In this document: piece after piece, positions 62,168 through 64,000 of the stretch | Layout of the letters: each line of letters starts with the position of its first letter | Numbering within the stretch: the stretch's first letter is position 1 | DNA from: Tolypothrix sp. NIES-4075 | GTDB lineage: Bacteria > Cyanobacteriota > Cyanobacteriia > Cyanobacteriales > Nostocaceae | Reading direction: 5' to 3' | Assembly: GCF_002218085.1 (NCBI RefSeq) | Contig: NZ_BDUC01000003.1 | Span: 903,666 to 967,665 of the forward strand | DNA length: 64,000 nt | Notes under the pieces: generated by a model | Told to the model about the DNA's origin: nothing | Seen by the model: only the letters and a program-made list of their open reading frames with translations | The model's database searches: none | Translations under genes and position numbers: made by a program

Positions 62168-62743
62168 GTGGGCTTATTTGATGATTTGAGTCGGTTTCTC
62201 GAAAACCGTTTAGAGGAATTTCTGCGAAATAATCCGCATTTAGAGTTAGAAGCGCTGTTAGAACAACTGCGCGAACAAGAGGGAGACACGTTAAAGTTGA
62301 TTGCAGATTTACAAGTACAGGAAAAGCGATCGCAAGAAGATATTCTCTCCACCGCTCAAGAAATCCAAAGATGGCATATCCGCGTTCAAAAAGCGCAATC
62401 CGCTAACAGACAGGATTTGGTCGCAGCAGCACAAGAACGAGAAGCAGCTTTGTTGCGCGAAGGAAATCAGCGCTGGGGACAAATGCAAGGCTTGAAAGAA
62501 CGCATTACTCAATCTAAAGAATTACTGCGAAAAATACAAGTACGCCGTCAAGAAGTGCAAACCAAAGCTGCTGAAGCACAGACAGTCCGTACTAAAGCTC
62601 AAACTCAGCAGCGCTTTGAAACAAATGGTTGGTCGAATAAAGCTAGTAGTTACTCTAATACGTTTGACGACTTAGAAGAAAAGTTTTTGCGCTGGGAAAC
62701 TCAAGATGAGTTGGAACAAATGAAACGGAATATGGGGAAATAA
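62168..62743 (+). CDS. TIGR04376 family coiled-coil protein
   Basis: This is a 191-residue protein from GTG 62168 (GLFDDLSRFLENRLEEFLRNNPHLELEALLEQLREQE), with GGAG 11 bases upstream. This start matches the cyanobacterial TIGR04376 family better than an ATG-like start 9 bases earlier. Residues about 25-155 are a long Glu/Gln/Arg-rich coiled coil, and the end (FDDLEEKFLRWETQDELEQMKRNM) is a conserved tail. The function is unknown. A helicase gene follows after about 120 bp on the same strand. Confidence 0.8.
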   Translation: MGLFDDLSRFLENRLEEFLRNNPHLELEALLEQLREQEGDTLKLIADLQVQEKRSQEDILSTAQEIQRWHIRVQKAQSANRQDLVAAAQEREAALLREGNQRWGQMQGLKERITQSKELLRKIQVRRQEVQTKAAEAQTVRTKAQTQQRFETNGWSNKASSYSNTFDDLEEKFLRWETQDELEQMKRNMGK

Positions 62744-62861
62744 ATTGTGATGGGGAGGTGGAGGGGATGGGGATTATCGGATCGAGACTGAAGTTCTTAG
62801 TACAAAGATGTTTTATTATGGGTAATTAAACGGACATAATATTACTTATTAAGGCTTCTGA

Positions 62862-64000
62862 GTGGCTCGTACCCCCACATTAACTTTTGATCGCGGCACA
62901 TTAATTTTACATCCACCAGCGCGGGGCAAAGGTTGGATGGATTACGCTACGTGGGATGATAGAGTAGAAAAATTCCGCATTCCGGCGATTCAATATCGAC
63001 TTTTAGTAGAAGCGCTACAAGCGGAAGAGACTAATTTTATCGATGAAGCGAAGGCATTTCATCCGGTAGAGTTGGCTGCGAGTATGGAAATGGAACCCTA
63101 TCCCCATCAAAGTGAGGCATTAGCAGCTTGGAAACTGGCAGGAAGACAGGGGGTAGTGGTGCTGCCCACAGCGGCTGGAAAGACTTATCTGGCGCAAATG
63201 GCGATGCAAGCAACACCGCGCACGACGCTGATTGTGGTGCCTACTTTAGATTTGATGCATCAGTGGTATGCACATTTGATGGCAGCGTTTCCTGATGCTG
63301 AGGTGGGGTTGTTGGGGGGTGGATCGCGAGATAAAACTCCGATACTGGTTGCGACTTACGACAGTGCGGCAATTCACGCAGAAAGTTTGGGGAACAAGTA
63401 TGCTTTGGTGATTTTTGATGAGTGTCATCATTTGCCAACTGATTTTAATCGGGTGATTGCGGAATATGCGATCGCACCCTATCGACTCGGACTGTCTGCA
63501 ACACCGGAACGCACTGATGGCAAACACGCTGATTTAAATATCCTCATTGGTAAAGAAGTATATCGCAAACGCGCTGAAGATTTGGCGGGGAATGCGTTAG
63601 CAGAACATCAAGTTGTGCAAATTAAGGTGAAGCTATCGCAAGTTGAGCGAGAAAGATACAATCAATTAATTCAAACTCGCAATGATTTTTTGAAGCAATC
63701 AAAGATTTCTTTGGGTAGTTTGAAAGGTTGGCAAAACTTTGTGCAAATGAGTGCGCGATCGCCTGCTGGACGTCGAGCTATGTTAGCACACCGTCAAGCG
63801 AAAGAAATCGCTTTGGGTACAGATGGAAAGTTGCGAATTCTCACGAATTTACTTGCGGAACATTATCCAGAAAGAATTTTGATTTTTACGGCTGATAATG
63901 CGACTGTTTACAGGATTTCTCAAGAGTTGTTAATTCCGGCAATTACTCATCAAACTCCTGTGAAAGAACGCCATGAAATATTAACCAAATTTCGGGAGGG
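62862..64000 (+). CDS. XPB/SSL2-like superfamily II DNA helicase (3' end outside window)
   Basis: From GTG 62862 (an in-frame TGA stands immediately before it) the frame stays open to the right edge for 379 codons. It starts ARTPTLTFDRGTLILHPPARGKGW. Motif I is VLPTAAGKTYLA, motif II is VIFDECHH, motif III is GLSATPERTDGK, and the second RecA domain begins KLRILTNLL. This is the XPB-type DEAD/DEAH helicase layout found in cyanobacteria, probably in DNA repair. The first Gly of the usual TGAGKT is Ala here. The C-terminal helicase motifs lie beyond the window. Confidence 0.9.
   Translation, partial: MARTPTLTFDRGTLILHPPARGKGWMDYATWDDRVEKFRIPAIQYRLLVEALQAEETNFIDEAKAFHPVELAASMEMEPYPHQSEALAAWKLAGRQGVVVLPTAAGKTYLAQMAMQATPRTTLIVVPTLDLMHQWYAHLMAAFPDAEVGLLGGGSRDKTPILVATYDSAAIHAESLGNKYALVIFDECHHLPTDFNRVIAEYAIAPYRLGLSATPERTDGKHADLNILIGKEVYRKRAEDLAGNALAEHQVVQIKVKLSQVERERYNQLIQTRNDFLKQSKISLGSLKGWQNFVQMSARSPAGRRAMLAHRQAKEIALGTDGKLRILTNLLAEHYPERILIFTADNATVYRISQELLIPAITHQTPVKERHEILTKFRE

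Overview
The window looks like a chromosomal segment of a filamentous, probably heterocyst-forming cyanobacterium (Nostocales type). The evidence is dense HIP1 octamers (GCGATCGC), heptanucleotide short tandem repeats and small palindromic repeats between genes, and cyanobacterium-typical families: DUF3181, TIGR04376, ComFB, a SigG-type ECF sigma factor, a DevBCA exporter, and the cyanobacterial Hfq beside dapF. Species cannot be told from the sequence alone.

1-16.9 kb is the right-hand part of a natural-product gene cluster, all on the + strand. It holds a type I PKS (AT-KR-ACP, cut by the left edge just after its KS), a free-standing PKS dehydratase, a terminal NRPS module (C-A-T-TE), a JmjC/cupin-like hydroxylase, a small unknown protein, an ABC-2 exporter (ATPase and two coupled permeases), a flavin-dependent halogenase-like enzyme, an unrecognised helical protein and a PLP-dependent decarboxylase. 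A reasonable reading is that an acyl chain is extended once by the PKS, dehydrated in trans, joined to one amino acid, released by the TE, tailored and exported. The product is not recognisable. Terminator-like hairpins and two small MITE-like elements punctuate the cluster.

17-26.9 kb is mixed: small conserved cyanobacterial proteins, an operon of two NTF2-like proteins and a ferredoxin-fold protein facing an AraC regulator, a decayed Uma2 gene, moaC, tRNA-Arg(ACG), an MFS transporter, a tiny membrane protein, a GtrB-like glycosyltransferase overlapping an NlpC/P60 peptidase, and a beta-lactamase-like serine hydrolase.

27-31 kb is a decay zone. Remnants of an AraC regulator, a TonB-dependent receptor and a PepSY protein are spliced into each other (a collapsed siderophore-uptake locus). 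They are followed by an intact Uma2, a phosphodiester-glycosidase-like lipoprotein and the C-terminal stump of a DNA adenine methylase.

31-41.6 kb carries envelope and regulatory genes: an ECF sigma and anti-sigma pair, an L,D-transpeptidase, a ComFB protein, an M23 peptidase, a second NAGPA-domain protein, and devBCA with a divergent TetR regulator and a candidate operator.

42-45 kb holds a MocR-type (GntR-aminotransferase) gene cut by a 1394-bp IS200/IS605-type element carrying only tnpB. Removing the element restores the reading frame exactly.

45-64 kb is mostly housekeeping: a CPA2 antiporter with TrkA domains, a 21-bp palindromic tandem array, a DUF1993 protein, hfq, dapF, a Ymh-like protein, two related sensor histidine kinases (one with a repeat-derived insertion and a degenerate ATP site), a GspC/PilP-like protein, mnmG, an M15-type peptidase, a small secreted protein, a TIGR04376 protein and an XPB-like helicase running off the right edge.
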